Shown: positions 37,819 through 50,868 of the stretch, one piece after another
Numbering within the stretch: the stretch's first letter is position 1
Layout of the letters: each line of letters opens with the position of its first letter
NCBI RefSeq assembly: GCF_001499855.1
Contig: NZ_LQIK01000005.1
Coordinates: 1 to 64,000 of the forward strand
DNA: 64,000 nt
Source of the DNA: Mycobacterium sp. GA-0227b
Lineage (GTDB): Bacteria; Actinomycetota; Actinomycetes; Mycobacteriales; Mycobacteriaceae
Direction of reading: 5' to 3'
Position numbers and translations under genes: made by a program
Notes under the pieces: generated by a model
Seen by the model: the letters and a program-made list of their open reading frames with translations, nothing else
Databases searched by the model: none
Told to the model about the DNA's origin: nothing

Positions 37819-39099
37819 ATGGCGCGCATTGGAGACGGCGGTGACCTGCTGAAGTGCTCGTTCTGCGGAAAGAGTCAGAAGCAGGTCAAGAAACTCATCG
37901 CCGGCCCCGGCGTATACATCTGTGACGAGTGCATCGACCTCTGCAACGAGATCATCGAAGAGGAACTGGCAGACGCCGACGACGTCAAACTCGACGAACT
38001 TCCCAAGCCGGCCGAGATCCGCGACTTCCTCGAGGGCTATGTCATCGGACAGGACACTGCGAAGCGCACGCTGGCGGTCGCGGTCTACAACCACTACAAG
38101 CGAATCCAGGCGGGGGAGAAGACCCGCGATTCGCGGTCCGAACCCGTCGAACTCACCAAGTCCAACATCTTGATGCTGGGCCCGACCGGCTGCGGCAAGA
38201 CCTATCTCGCGCAAACGCTGGCCAAGATGCTCAACGTTCCGTTCGCGATCGCCGACGCCACCGCGCTGACCGAAGCCGGCTACGTCGGCGAGGACGTGGA
38301 GAACATTCTGCTCAAGCTGATCCAGGCCGCCGACTATGACGTCAAGCGCGCCGAGACCGGGATCATCTACATCGACGAGGTCGACAAGATCGCCCGCAAG
38401 AGCGAGAATCCGTCGATCACCCGCGACGTGTCCGGCGAGGGCGTCCAGCAGGCGCTGCTGAAGATCCTCGAAGGCACCCAGGCGTCGGTGCCGCCGCAGG
38501 GCGGTCGCAAGCATCCGCACCAGGAGTTCATCCAGATCGACACCACCAACGTGTTGTTCATCGTCGCAGGCGCTTTCGCGGGTTTGGAGAAGATCGTCTC
38601 CGACCGCGTCGGCAAGCGCGGGCTGGGCTTCGGCGCCGAGGTGCACTCCAAGGCGGAGATCGACACCCAGGACCATTTCGCCGAGGTCATGCCCGAAGAC
38701 CTGATCAAGTTCGGGCTGATTCCGGAGTTCATCGGCCGGCTGCCGATCGTCGCGTCGGTGACGAACCTCGACAAGGACTCGCTCGTGCAGATCCTGTCCA
38801 CGCCGAAGAACGCGTTGGTGAAGCAGTACACCCGACTGTTCGAGATGGACGGCGTCGAGCTGGAGTTCACCGATGAGGCCCTGGAAGCGATCGCCGATCA
38901 GGCCATCCACCGCGGCACCGGTGCCCGCGGCCTGCGCGCCATCATGGAAGAAGTCCTGCTGCCGGTGATGTATGACATCCCCAGCCGCGACGACGTGGCC
39001 AAGGTGGTCGTCACCAAAGAGACGGTCCAGGACAACGTGCTGCCGACCATCGTGCCGCGCAAGCCGTCTCGACCGGAACGCCGCGACAAGTCCGCCTGA
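37819..39099 (+). CDS. clpX: ATP-dependent Clp protease ATP-binding subunit ClpX
   Basis: A 426-aa AAA+ unfoldase that feeds ClpP1P2. The N-terminal zinc-binding domain has CSFC (residues 14-17) and CDEC with a further C in DLC. The AAA+ module has Walker A GPTGCGKT, Walker [12 protein letters not shown], the pore loop GYVGEDVEN and sensor-2 [14 protein letters not shown] precedes the ATG. A hairpin at 39106-39134 probably ends the transcript. Confidence 0.97.
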   Translation: MARIGDGGDLLKCSFCGKSQKQVKKLIAGPGVYICDECIDLCNEIIEEELADADDVKLDELPKPAEIRDFLEGYVIGQDTAKRTLAVAVYNHYKRIQAGEKTRDSRSEPVELTKSNILMLGPTGCGKTYLAQTLAKMLNVPFAIADATALTEAGYVGEDVENILLKLIQAADYDVKRAETGIIYIDEVDKIARKSENPSITRDVSGEGVQQALLKILEGTQASVPPQGGRKHPHQEFIQIDTTNVLFIVAGAFAGLEKIVSDRVGKRGLGFGAEVHSKAEIDTQDHFAEVMPEDLIKFGLIPEFIGRLPIVASVTNLDKDSLVQILSTPKNALVKQYTRLFEMDGVELEFTDEALEAIADQAIHRGTGARGLRAIMEEVLLPVMYDIPSRDDVAKVVVTKETVQDNVLPTIVPRKPSRPERRDKSA

Positions 39100-39105
39100 C
39101 GACGA

Positions 39106-39134
39106 TCAAGCGGCGAGGCACGAGCCGCGTTTGA
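39106..39134 (+). terminator. Probable clpX terminator hairpin
   Basis: TCAAGCGGC (39106-39114) pairs with GCCGCGTTTGA (39124-39134) with a small bulge and a 9-nt loop, just after the clpX stop. No strong U-run. Confidence 0.4.
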
Positions 39135-39191
39135 GAAGTCAGGCAATAAGCAGCGCGTAGTTCTCGGGAGGTTTCCCGGAAGTATTGCCGT

Positions 39192-39248
39192 CGAGATCGA
39201 CGGTATGGCTGCATTGCGAGCCGGATTGCGACCATTACGTCGGTTTCG
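39192..39248. repeat. Diverged third copy of the DUF559-associated palindromic element
   Basis: This 57-bp block aligns without gaps to 7899-7955, starting CGAGATCGACG and ending CGTCGGTTTCG. The last 17 positions, CCATTACGTCGGTTTCG, match at 16 of 17; over the final 47 positions about 35 match. Its arms still pair imperfectly (13 of 17). It lies between converging clpX and fdhD. Confidence 0.65.
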
Positions 39249-39263
39249 CGGCTGGACTGGGAG

Positions 39264-40088
39264 TCAGCGGGTGATGCGGTCGGGCCGGGTGTAGACGTTC
39301 ATCGACTCGCCGCGCAGAAATGCGACCAGCGTCAGCCCGGACTGGCTGGCCAAGTCCACCGCCAGCGAGGACGGCGCCGACACCGCCGCCAGCACCGGGA
39401 CGCCCGCCATCACTGCCTTCTGGGTCAATTCGAACGACGCTCGTCCGCTGACCAGCAGCACCGTGCCGGCCAGTGGAACGCGGCCGTGTTCCACCGCCCA
39501 TCCGATGACCTTGTCGACGGCGTTGTGCCTGCCGATGTCTTCGCGTACAGCGAGCATGGTGCCGTCGGCCGCGAACACGGCGGCGCCGTGCAGGCCGCCG
39601 GTACTGGCGAACACCTTCTGCGCCTTGCGCAATCGGGCCGGCAGTGCCGAGAGCGTGTCGGCGGTGACCGTGGTCGGATCGTCACCAGGACCGTGGCGGC
39701 TGCTCAACCGCACCGCCTCCAGCGACGCCTTGCCGCAGACCCCGCAGGACGAGGTGGTGTAGAAGTTGCGCGTCACATCGACGTCGGGTGCCGGAACATG
39801 CGCCGCCAGCCGCACATCGAGCACGTTGTACGTGTTCAGATTGTCGGGGCCGGCGCCCTTGCAGTAGCGCGCCGCGAGCACGTCGTCGCGGCCACCGATG
39901 ACCCCTTCGGTGAGCAGAAAGCCCTGCGCGAGTTCGACATCCGAACCCGGGGTGCGCATCGTCACGGTGATCGGCACACCGTTGACGCGGATCTCCATCG
40001 GCTCCTCGACCACCAGGGTTTCGGGCCGCGCGACCGCGGTGTCAGCGGTCATGTGCTGTGCCCGTCGCCTGGCTGTGACCCGACCCAT
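39264..40088 (-). CDS. fdhD: Formate dehydrogenase accessory sulfurtransferase FdhD
   Basis: A 274-aa FdhD-family protein that passes sulfur from a cysteine desulfurase to the molybdenum cofactor of formate dehydrogenase. The conserved Cys motif is present ([15 protein letters not shown]-x-x-C), along with [16 protein letters not shown] and the C-terminal [22 protein letters not shown] 40088 is supported by TAGGGT ending 6 nt upstream; ATG 40052 is an alternative. No formate dehydrogenase gene is in the window, but mobA (Mo-cofactor guanylylation) lies 3.6 kb away. From memory this gene is elsewhere in M. tuberculosis (Rv2899c), so it departs from the shared gene order. Confidence 0.94.
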   Translation of the reverse strand: MGRVTARRRAQHMTADTAVARPETLVVEEPMEIRVNGVPITVTMRTPGSDVELAQGFLLTEGVIGGRDDVLAARYCKGAGPDNLNTYNVLDVRLAAHVPAPDVDVTRNFYTTSSCGVCGKASLEAVRLSSRHGPGDDPTTVTADTLSALPARLRKAQKVFASTGGLHGAAVFAADGTMLAVREDIGRHNAVDKVIGWAVEHGRVPLAGTVLLVSGRASFELTQKAVMAGVPVLAAVSAPSSLAVDLASQSGLTLVAFLRGESMNVYTRPDRITR

Positions 40089-40094
40089 AGGCCC

Positions 40095-40100
40095 ACCCTA
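40095..40100 (-). promoter_or_regulatory. -10 box of a probably leaderless promoter for fdhD
   Basis: TAGGGT on the minus strand ends 6 nt before the ATG at 40088. Confidence 0.45.
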
Positions 40101-40187
40101 TGACCTGCGGGTGCGGGCGAGCGTTCCATTGCCGTTCACCCCTCAGGCACGCGCGCCGGGCGGCGGTATCGCCGAAGAGACGGCACA

Positions 40188-40346
40188 ATGTCAGGCGTGC
40201 ACAACGATCTCGAACCGAAGCGCCATTCGCCGGCCTGGCGTGATCCGCTGTCGGCTGGATTCCGCGCGCACCAACATCTGCTGTTGTTGAAGCTGCGCTG
40301 GCACGAGCGCCGAGCGGAATCCCCAGCCGGCCCCGCCGACAGCTGA
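40188..40346 (+). CDS. Possible small protein, 52 aa, unknown
   Basis: An open frame from ATG 40188 (or GTG 40197) encodes 52 residues with Trp/His/Arg-rich character (HSPAWRDPLSAGFRAHQHLL, then LKLRWHERRAE) and no membrane segment or signal. Codon third positions are GC-rich, as in real genes here. There is no clear ribosome-binding site. I recognise no family. It starts 99 nt from the divergent fdhD start. Confidence 0.4.
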   Translation: MSGVHNDLEPKRHSPAWRDPLSAGFRAHQHLLLLKLRWHERRAESPAGPADS

Positions 40347-40647
40347 CGCGTCGACCCTGCTAGCTGTCAGCTACTGATCGGTAACCATTTCCTTAGAAAA
40401 CGTTGTCTCGTGAACGTGACGAACAACACAGTTCTGTCTCATCGGTACCGTCAACACACCGCATGAGCTGTGTGTTCACCTCCACGGAAGCGACGCGCCG
40501 TCCGCGAGTCCGGTGAAGGGCTGCCTAAGAGAAGTGCAATAATCGGTACTGGCAGTGACATAAAAACTTTGGTGGCGTTTTCCGGCGGCGCGTCGGCCCG
40601 ACTGCGACTCGGAGGGCATCGCCAAGACAGCGTGGGAGGCAGGCTTC
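40347..40647 (+). promoter_or_regulatory. korAB upstream region with a hairpin
   Basis: This 301-nt stretch has no convincing gene. AACACAC (40453-40459) and GTGTGTT (40470-40476) form a perfect 7-bp hairpin with a 10-nt loop, a possible regulator site. GGAGG lies shortly before the korA GTG. The stretch is less GC-rich than its neighbours, as expected for a promoter region. Confidence 0.4.
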
Positions 40648-42599
<1,952 letters not shown>

Positions 42600-42603
<4 letters not shown>

Positions 42604-43670
42604 CTGACCTGATCGGTAGTGATCTCGGGTTGACGGCAGGCACCAGCCGGGTGCCGACCACCGACCAGCCGCAGAAGTCCAAGGACTTCACCAGCGACCA
42701 GGAGGTCCGGTGGTGCCCGGGCTGCGGCGACTACGTCATCCTCAACACCATCCGTAACTTCTTGCCCGAACTGGGGCTGCGGCGCGAGAACATCGCGTTC
42801 GTCAGCGGCATCGGGTGCTCGAGCCGTTTCCCCTACTACCTGGAGACCTACGGGTTTCACTCCATCCACGGTCGGGCCCCGACGATCGCCACCGGTCTGG
42901 CGCTGGCGCGTGAGGACCTGTCGGTGTGGGTCGTCACCGGTGACGGCGACGCGCTCTCGATCGGCGGCAACCACCTGATCCACGCGCTGCGCCGCAACAT
43001 CAACATCACGATCCTGCTGTTCAACAACCGGATCTACGGGCTGACCAAAGGTCAGTACTCACCGACCTCGGAGGTCGGCAAGGTCACCAAGTCGACCCCG
43101 ATGGGCTCACTCGACTACCCGTTCAACCCGGTGTCGCTGGCGCTCGGCGCCGACGCAACGTTCGTCGGCCGGGCGCTGGACTCCGACCGCAAGGGCCTGT
43201 CCGAGGTGTTGCGCGCGGCGGCCGCGCACCGCGGCGCCGCGCTCGTCGAGATCCTGCAGGACTGCCCGATCTTCAACGACGGCTCCTTCGACGCGCTGCG
43301 CAAGGAAGGCGCCGAGGAGCGGCTGATCAGCCTCACGCACGGCGAGCCGATCACCTTCGGCGCCGACGGCGAGTACTGCGTGGTGAAGTCCGGCTACGGC
43401 CTGGAAATCGCCAAGACCGCCGATGTGTCGGCCGAGGAGATCGTGGTCCACGACGCCAATCTCGAGGACCCGGCGTACGCGTTCGCGCTGTCGCGGTTGA
43501 GCGAGCAGAACCTCGAGCACATGGTGATGGGCATCTTCCGGCAGGTGAGCAAGCCGACCTACGACGACGCCGCGCGCCAGCAGGTCGTCGCAGCGCGTAA
43601 CGAGAAGGCGCACGACACGACCGCGCTTCAGTCACTGCTTCGCGGCAAAGACACCTGGACTGTCGACTAA
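42600..43670 (+). CDS. korB: 2-oxoglutarate:ferredoxin oxidoreductase, beta subunit
   Basis: A 356-aa thiamine diphosphate-binding subunit. Cys residues in [13 protein letters not shown] and SGIGCSS supply [4Fe-4S] ligands. The ThDP/Mg motif is [20 protein letters not shown] followed by NN ([19 protein letters not shown]). It works as a complex with KorA, whose gene it overlaps by 4 nt. The stop TAA forms part of the -10 box of mobA. Confidence 0.95.
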
Positions 43671-43673
43671 CGT
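43668..43673 (+). promoter_or_regulatory. -10 box of a probably leaderless promoter for mobA
   Basis: TAACGT overlaps the korB stop codon and ends 7 nt before the ATG at 43681. Confidence 0.45.
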
Positions 43674-43680
43674 CACGGTC

Positions 43681-44271
43681 ATGACGACCGACGTTCCGTT
43701 GGCCGCGGTGATCCTGGCGGGCGGGGCTTCCCGCCGCATGGGCCGCGACAAGGCCACGCTGCCGTACGAAGGAAGCACGCTCGTCGAGCGGATGGTCGAC
43801 ATTCTCAAGCCGCGCTGTGCGCCGGTCTTCGTCATCGCGGCGCCCGGGCAGGCGCTGCCCGCGCTCGACGCCGAGGTTTTGCGCGACGAGGTGCGTGGGG
43901 TGGGGCCGCTGTTGGCCACCGGGCGAGGGTTGCGGGCGGCCGCCGAGGCAGGGTCGGCCCTGGCGTTCGTCGCCGCGGTCGACATGCCGCTGCTGACCGT
44001 CGAACTGATCGACGAACTTGCCGGACCGGCTGAGCGTCTCGGCGCGGACGTGGTGCTTCCGTGGGACGGTCGCGACCATTACCTGGCCGGCGTCTACCGA
44101 ACTGCACTGGCCGGCCGTGTCGCGGAGTTGGTGGCCGCAGGTGAGCGCAGCATGCGTGCACTGGTCGAGACAGTCGACACGCAGCGGATCGTGCTGCCCG
44201 AACAAGCGGCCCTGACCAACGTCAACACGGCCGCCGACCTCGCCGCGATGCGCGGCGAGAAAATCGCCTAG
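43681..44271 (+). CDS. mobA: Molybdenum cofactor guanylyltransferase
   Basis: A 196-aa nucleotidyltransferase-fold enzyme that attaches GMP to molybdopterin, giving the bis-MGD form used by formate dehydrogenase and nitrate reductase. The GTP-binding signature [20 protein letters not shown] lies at residues about 11-30, and VAAVDMPLL supplies the metal-binding Asp. The C-terminal [11 protein letters not shown] is typical of MobA. Function fits with fdhD nearby. Position matches Rv2453c. Confidence 0.9.
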   Translation: MTTDVPLAAVILAGGASRRMGRDKATLPYEGSTLVERMVDILKPRCAPVFVIAAPGQALPALDAEVLRDEVRGVGPLLATGRGLRAAAEAGSALAFVAAVDMPLLTVELIDELAGPAERLGADVVLPWDGRDHYLAGVYRTALAGRVAELVAAGERSMRALVETVDTQRIVLPEQAALTNVNTAADLAAMRGEKIA

Positions 44272-45614
<1,343 letters not shown>

Positions 45615-45636
45615 CCAGCCGATCGTCGACAAGAAC

Positions 45637-45675
45637 AGGCGGTGCCGGGACCTCCCGGCACCGCCTCTTCTTTCT
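45637..45675 (+). terminator. Intrinsic terminator after the first rpf gene
   Basis: Perfect 14-bp stem: 45637-45650 (AGGCGGTGCCGGGA) pairs with 45653-45666, with a CC turn, followed by a pyrimidine-rich CTTCTTTCT tail. One of the clearest intrinsic terminators in the window. Confidence 0.88.
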
Positions 45676-45698
45676 CAGAGGGCTCTTACACCAGATAA

Positions 45699-46334
<636 letters not shown>

Positions 46335-46343
46335 ACCGCGGGG

Positions 46344-47510
46344 TCAAGCCCCAGCCAGACCGCAGTCGGTCGGCAGGGTGAACGCCGACCGCGCCGCCAC
46401 GGCGGCCAGGTGCCGGGCCACGAGCGTCTCGGGTCCCAGCACGGTCGCGCGGGCGGCCAGCTCGCTGAGCAACGGCGGCAGGTTCATCACACGGCCGATC
46501 AATCGCGACTCGCGCACCAGCGACCGGACCCGCGGACGGCGGAACGCCACGAACCGTGCGAATGCCGACGCGGTGTCCTCGTCGCCGTCGAGGAACCTCG
46601 CGAGGATCGCGGCGTCTTCCAGGCCTTGGCAGCCGCCCTGTCCGAGATGCGGCCGCATGGGATGCGCGGCGTCGCCGACCGCCACGACCGGACCCCGCGC
46701 CCACTGTCGCGCCTCGTCGCGGTCATACAGGTCATTGCGCAATACGGCGGTGGGCTCCGTGGTGGCCAGGATCTCGGGGATCGGCTGCGCCCAGGAGGCG
46801 AACCGCTCCCGGAGATAAGCCAACTCACCCTGCGGCGCGGTGTGTCCTTCGGGCAGACGTTCGGTGGCGAACCAATACGTGTTGTGCGCGCCGAGGGGCA
46901 CGTGGCCGAACTCGACCGCGGGGCCGAGCGTCTCGCCGGCGAGATCGGGGTCGATTCGGCACTGCGCCACGCCGCGCCACGCCGTGTAGCCGACGTACCT
47001 GTTGCGCAGCGGCCCGTTGAGGTGGCGCGCCACCATCGAATGGGTCCCGTCCGCCCCGACGACCGCGTCGGCCTCCAGCACCGTGTTGTCCGCCAGCGTG
47101 ACCCGCACCCCGTCGGCGGTCACCGCCAGCGCGTCCGCGGCCAGTCCGGCGCGCAGCGTGCCCTCGGGGAGCGCGGCCGCGAGTATCGAGGTCAACGCCG
47201 AACGCCGGATGACGACCAGCGGCTCGCCGAGCGCTGTGACGATGCGCGCCGGTGCGGGCCGTCGCAGCCAGGTGCCGTCCCGCCAGCGCGCTGCGCCCGC
47301 GGTCACGCTGCCACCGGCCTCGCGCACCGGGTCGCCGAGGCCGAGGTCGTCGAGTGCCGCCAACGCGTTCGGCCAGATGCTGATCCCGGCGCCCGACGAC
47401 GCGTCGGTGCGCTCCTCGATCAACGTGACGTCGTGCCCGCGTTGTTGCAGCGCGACGGCGGTCGCCAGTCCGGCGATACCCGCGCCGATCACCACGATTC
47501 GCTTTGGCAT
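46344..47510 (-). CDS. FAD-dependent aromatic-ring-type monooxygenase
   Basis: A 388-aa flavoprotein of the UbiH/PHBH class. The N-terminal Rossmann fingerprint is RIVVIGAGIAGLATAVALQQRGHDVTLIEE, the DG motif is DAVVGADGTHSMVARHL, and the second FAD motif is PVVAVGDAAHPMRPHLGQGGCQGLEDA. These define class A flavin monooxygenases using NAD(P)H and O2 to hydroxylate a small aromatic or isoprenoid substrate, here unknown. ATG 47510 is chosen since the fingerprint begins within 5 residues and TACGTT ends 6 nt upstream. It converges on the second rpf gene, 9 nt apart. Confidence 0.9.
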   Translation of the reverse strand: MPKRIVVIGAGIAGLATAVALQQRGHDVTLIEERTDASSGAGISIWPNALAALDDLGLGDPVREAGGSVTAGAARWRDGTWLRRPAPARIVTALGEPLVVIRRSALTSILAAALPEGTLRAGLAADALAVTADGVRVTLADNTVLEADAVVGADGTHSMVARHLNGPLRNRYVGYTAWRGVAQCRIDPDLAGETLGPAVEFGHVPLGAHNTYWFATERLPEGHTAPQGELAYLRERFASWAQPIPEILATTEPTAVLRNDLYDRDEARQWARGPVVAVGDAAHPMRPHLGQGGCQGLEDAAILARFLDGDEDTASAFARFVAFRRPRVRSLVRESRLIGRVMNLPPLLSELAARATVLGPETLVARHLAAVAARSAFTLPTDCGLAGA

Positions 47511-47516
47511 TCGTCG

Positions 47517-47522
47517 AACGTA
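47517..47522 (-). promoter_or_regulatory. -10 box of a probably leaderless promoter for the FAD monooxygenase
   Basis: TACGTT on the minus strand fits TANNNT and ends 6 nt before the ATG at 47510. Confidence 0.5.
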
Positions 47523-47584
47523 GCCTGTGCCGCGGTCGTGGCCGCTGCCACGGCTCGACCCGGTCGGTGTGCTACGAACGGGGG

Positions 47585-49615
47585 ATGACCGCGACGACCC
47601 CTGGCGCCACGGCCTCCCCGTTCTCCACGCCCTTCGACGACCTCGACGAGTACGTCGCCCTGCCACGGGTGTCGGGGCTGGCGCTCTCACCCGACGGGTC
47701 TCGGCTCGTGACCACCGTCGCGGAACTCGACGACAAGAGAACCGAATACGTCAGCGCCGTATGGGAACTCGACCCGGCGGGTGTGCAACCGGCGCGCCGG
47801 TTGACGCGCGGGGCCAAGGGCGAGTCGGCGCCGGCCTTCGCCGCCGACGGCGATCTGCTGTTCGTCGCCGTGCGGCCGACGGCCGACGACGACAAGCCGC
47901 CTGCCGCGCTGTGGCGGCTACCGGCAGCAGGCGGCGAGGCGGTGGAGGCGCTCTCGCTGCCCGGTGGTGTCGAGGCGGTGCGCCCCGCCCGCGAGGCCGA
48001 CGTCGCCGTGGTGCGGTCACCGCTGATGCCCTCCGCGCGCACCGTCGAAGACGACCGCCGGTTGCGGGATCTGCGCAAGGACAACAAGATCACCGCGATC
48101 CTGCACGCCGGCTATCCCATCCGGCACTGGGACTCCGATCTCGGGCCGGCAGAACCGCACCTGCTCGGCGTCGAGCTGGCCGGCGACCCCAACGGTGATC
48201 ACGTGCGCGACCTGACCGCCGGCCCGGGAGGCGCGCTGCGCGACTCGGAGTTCGACGTCAGTTCTGACGGGCGCTTCCTTGTGACGACGTGGCAGCGGCC
48301 GGCGCCGGGAGCGTCTCGGCACTCGGTGCTCGTGCGTATCGACCTGGACAGTGGTGAGCGCACCGTGCTGGTGGACGAACTGGACGCGGACGTGTGGCGC
48401 CCTGCGGTGTCACCGGACGGTTCGACGGTCGTCTATCTTCGCGAGACGTTTTCCACACCCGAGACGGCGCCGCGAATCACGTTGGGCTGCCTGCGCTTCG
48501 GCGGTGAACCCGCCGTACTCGCGGCCGACTGGGATCGGTGGCCCGCATCGGCGACATGGTCGCGTGACGGCTCGACGGTGATCGTGACCGCCGATCAGAA
48601 CGGTCGCTCGCCGGTGTTTCGCGTCGACGTCGCCGATGGCGCGGTGACGCAGGTGACGTTCGACGACTATTGCTACTCCGACGTCGTGACCGCACCGGAT
48701 GGGGTGATGTTCGCGTTGCGAAGCTCATACGCCGCGCCGCCGCACCCCGTGCGCATCGATCCCGACGGCGCGGTCACCGAATTGCCCTGCGTGACGTTGC
48801 CGTCGCTGCCGGGCACGCTGAGCGAGCTCGAGGCGACGGCCGACGACGGCACCCGGCTGCGCTCGTGGCTGGTGCTACCCCCCGGCGACGGCGAGGCGCC
48901 GTTGCTGCTGTGGATTCACGGCGGCCCGCTGAGCAGCTGGAACGCCTGGTCATGGCGATGGAACCCGTGGCTGCTCGCCGCGCGGGGATACGCGGTGCTG
49001 CTGCCGGATCCCGGGCTGTCCACCGGGTACGGCCAGCGGTTCATCCAACGCGGCTGGGGAGCATGGGGCGGCGCCCCGTTCGACGACCTGATGGCGGCGA
49101 CCGACGCGGCGTGCGCGCATCCCCGCATCGACGCCGACCGCACGGCGGCGATGGGCGGATCCTTCGGCGGCTACATGGCCAACTGGGTTGCCGGTCACAC
49201 CGATAGGTTCGACGCGATCGTCACCCACGCCAGCCTCTGGGCGCTGGATCAGTTCGGCGCCACCACCGACTCGTCGTACTACTGGCTGCGTGAGATGACC
49301 CGGGAGATGGCACAGAACAACTCGCCGCACCACCATGTCGAGGAAATCCGCACGCCGATGCTGGTGATCCACGGCGACAAGGACTATCGCGTGCCGATCG
49401 GCGAAGCACTACGGCTGTGGTACGAGTTGCTGACCCACTCTGCGCTGCCCGCCGACGACGACGGCGACAGCCCGCACCGGTTCCTGTACTTCCCGTCGGA
49501 GAATCACTGGGTGCTCACCCCGCAACACGCCAAGATCTGGTATCAGGTGGTGACCGGGTTTTTGGCCCGCCACGTGCTGGGCGAGGACGTCGAGGTGCCC
49601 GAGACCCTCGGGTAG
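47585..49615 (+). CDS. S9-family prolyl oligopeptidase / acylaminoacyl-peptidase-like serine peptidase
   Basis: A 676-aa cytosolic peptidase. Residues about 35-400 form a WD40-like beta-propeller (SGLALSPDGSRLVTTV and later repeats). Residues about 420-665 are the alpha/beta hydrolase: HGGPLSSWNAWSWRWNPWL (oxyanion region), nucleophile Ser in GGSFGGYMANW, Asp in HGDKDYRVP and His in SENHWV. It likely trims oligopeptides or acylated peptides. ATG 47585 is 74 nt from the divergent monooxygenase start; no strong ribosome-binding site is seen. Confidence 0.9.
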   Translation: MTATTPGATASPFSTPFDDLDEYVALPRVSGLALSPDGSRLVTTVAELDDKRTEYVSAVWELDPAGVQPARRLTRGAKGESAPAFAADGDLLFVAVRPTADDDKPPAALWRLPAAGGEAVEALSLPGGVEAVRPAREADVAVVRSPLMPSARTVEDDRRLRDLRKDNKITAILHAGYPIRHWDSDLGPAEPHLLGVELAGDPNGDHVRDLTAGPGGALRDSEFDVSSDGRFLVTTWQRPAPGASRHSVLVRIDLDSGERTVLVDELDADVWRPAVSPDGSTVVYLRETFSTPETAPRITLGCLRFGGEPAVLAADWDRWPASATWSRDGSTVIVTADQNGRSPVFRVDVADGAVTQVTFDDYCYSDVVTAPDGVMFALRSSYAAPPHPVRIDPDGAVTELPCVTLPSLPGTLSELEATADDGTRLRSWLVLPPGDGEAPLLLWIHGGPLSSWNAWSWRWNPWLLAARGYAVLLPDPGLSTGYGQRFIQRGWGAWGGAPFDDLMAATDAACAHPRIDADRTAAMGGSFGGYMANWVAGHTDRFDAIVTHASLWALDQFGATTDSSYYWLREMTREMAQNNSPHHHVEEIRTPMLVIHGDKDYRVPIGEALRLWYELLTHSALPADDDGDSPHRFLYFPSENHWVLTPQHAKIWYQVVTGFLARHVLGEDVEVPETLG

Positions 49616-49832
49616 GCCGTCTTCGAGTTTCGTTTTTTGTCCAGCCCGAAGATAGTGGTTGGCAACGAGTTGCGGCTGTCCGCGCGTCAATATTCTGCCT
49701 GCGCAACGGATTCGACCTGCAAAGATGACACATCGGGCCGATGTGTGCACTGTGAGCGGTACGCCATCGTTCCACTACGTCGCAACTGAGCAGCGCCGCA
49801 AACGTAGGCCCCACAACGGAATTGGTTGCCGT

Positions 49833-49838
49833 TACGGT
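49833..49838 (+). promoter_or_regulatory. -10 box close to the start of the repeat exoprotein gene
   Basis: TACGGT fits TANNNT and ends 8 nt before the ATG at 49847. The transcript would be leaderless or have a 1-2 nt leader. Confidence 0.4.
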
Positions 49839-49846
49839 CGGGCGCC

Positions 49847-50773
49847 ATGACGAAACACAACCCCAACAACTATGACCAGAGCCCGTACGAATCGATCACT
49901 CGCCCGGCGCCGTATGGCCGGTATGCCGGCCGACTCGGGGCGTTCGCAATCGCGATGGGCGTCGGGGCCGCCGTCGCCGCGACGCCATGGGTGGCATCCG
50001 CGGAACCCTCGGACACCGGTTCCGCCAAGGGGCCCGATGTCAGCGTCTCGACCAATGGCGAAACACGAGTGCAGAAAGGCACTGCGACTGCCACATCCGA
50101 CGGGACAGGATCGGTAGCGATCGCGCACGGCGACGACAGCTCCGCCACCGCGGTCGGCGGTAACCGCAACAGGGCAATCGTCAACGGCGACAACAGCTCC
50201 GCAAGCACATCCAGGGATGGCGTCAGCTACGGCGACGGCAACACCGCACGCGTCGTCGGTGAGGACAGTAGTGCTCTGGCCGGTTTGGGTGATGGCAACA
50301 CCGCGACGGTGAATGGCGATAGGGGAGTGGCCCAGGCTGGCTTGGGTGACGGCAACACCGCGACCGTGGTCGGCGACGACGGATTGGCCGTGGCCGGTGA
50401 AGGCGACGGAAACACCACCACCGTGATCGGCGATGGCAGCGCCGCCGGCGCCGGCGAAGGCGACAACAACACCGCCACCGTCAAGGGTGATGGAAGCAGT
50501 GCCGGCGTCGGCGATGGTGACAACAACACCGTCGCCGTCCACGGTGATGGAAGCACGGCCGGGGCCGGCGACGGCGACAACAACACCGCCATCACTCGCG
50601 GTGACGGCAGTGCGTCTGGGGCAGGTGAGGGCGACAACAACACCTCGACGGTGAATGGTGACGGCAGCGTTGCCAGCTCCGGCGACGGCGACAATAACAC
50701 CGCCACCGTCAACGGCGATGGCCTCACCGCCGTTGCGACCGAGGGGGATGGCATCACCGTCGAAGCTCCGTGA
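49847..50773 (+). CDS. Exported protein with nine tandem 19-residue GDxNTATV repeats
   Basis: A 308-aa protein of unknown function. The N-terminus has a 30-residue polar lead, then a hydrophobic signal segment (LGAFAIAMGVGAAVAA, residues 30-45) and a probable cleavage near VASAEP, the style of mycobacterial surface proteins. Residues 129-299 are nine consecutive units of exactly 19 residues, consensus GDxNTATVxGDGSxAxAGx; less regular related segments (GDDSSATAVGG, GDNSSAS) occupy about 95-128. The fixed period and alternating small, polar and hydrophobic residues suggest a parallel beta-solenoid or beta-roll fibre with Asn/Asp ladders. It is strongly acidic (Asp-rich, few Lys). Nothing named matches; a structural or adhesive surface role is inference. 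Confidence 0.85.
   Translation: MTKHNPNNYDQSPYESITRPAPYGRYAGRLGAFAIAMGVGAAVAATPWVASAEPSDTGSAKGPDVSVSTNGETRVQKGTATATSDGTGSVAIAHGDDSSATAVGGNRNRAIVNGDNSSASTSRDGVSYGDGNTARVVGEDSSALAGLGDGNTATVNGDRGVAQAGLGDGNTATVVGDDGLAVAGEGDGNTTTVIGDGSAAGAGEGDNNTATVKGDGSSAGVGDGDNNTVAVHGDGSTAGAGDGDNNTAITRGDGSASGAGEGDNNTSTVNGDGSVASSGDGDNNTATVNGDGLTAVATEGDGITVEAP
50231..50743 (+). repeat. Nine 57-bp coding tandem repeats
   Basis: Each unit encodes 19 residues beginning GD(G/N)NT. The period is exactly nine times 57 bp with no indels. Units 1-4 read GDGNT and units 5-9 read GDNNT, and position 19 shifts from L to E to D, showing stepwise duplication history. Synonymous sites vary between units. Confidence 0.9.
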
Positions 50774-50855
50774 GGTGCCTTGACCGAGGAACCTGTATCG
50801 GCCGGCGGCCCCGCTGATGTCGGGGCCGCCAGCCGCACCCATTCCCGCGTGTCGG

Positions 50856-50861
50856 TAGCGT
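50856..50861 (+). promoter_or_regulatory. -10 box of a probably leaderless promoter for the enoyl-reductase-like gene
   Basis: TAGCGT fits TANNNT and ends 7 nt before the ATG at 50869. Confidence 0.45.
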
Positions 50862-50868
50862 CGCGCAC

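Noticed and set aside
50231-50743. CRISPR-like or non-coding tandem repeat
   Set aside because: The 57-bp units have no spacers and maintain one reading frame with amino-acid-level conservation, so they are coding repeats.
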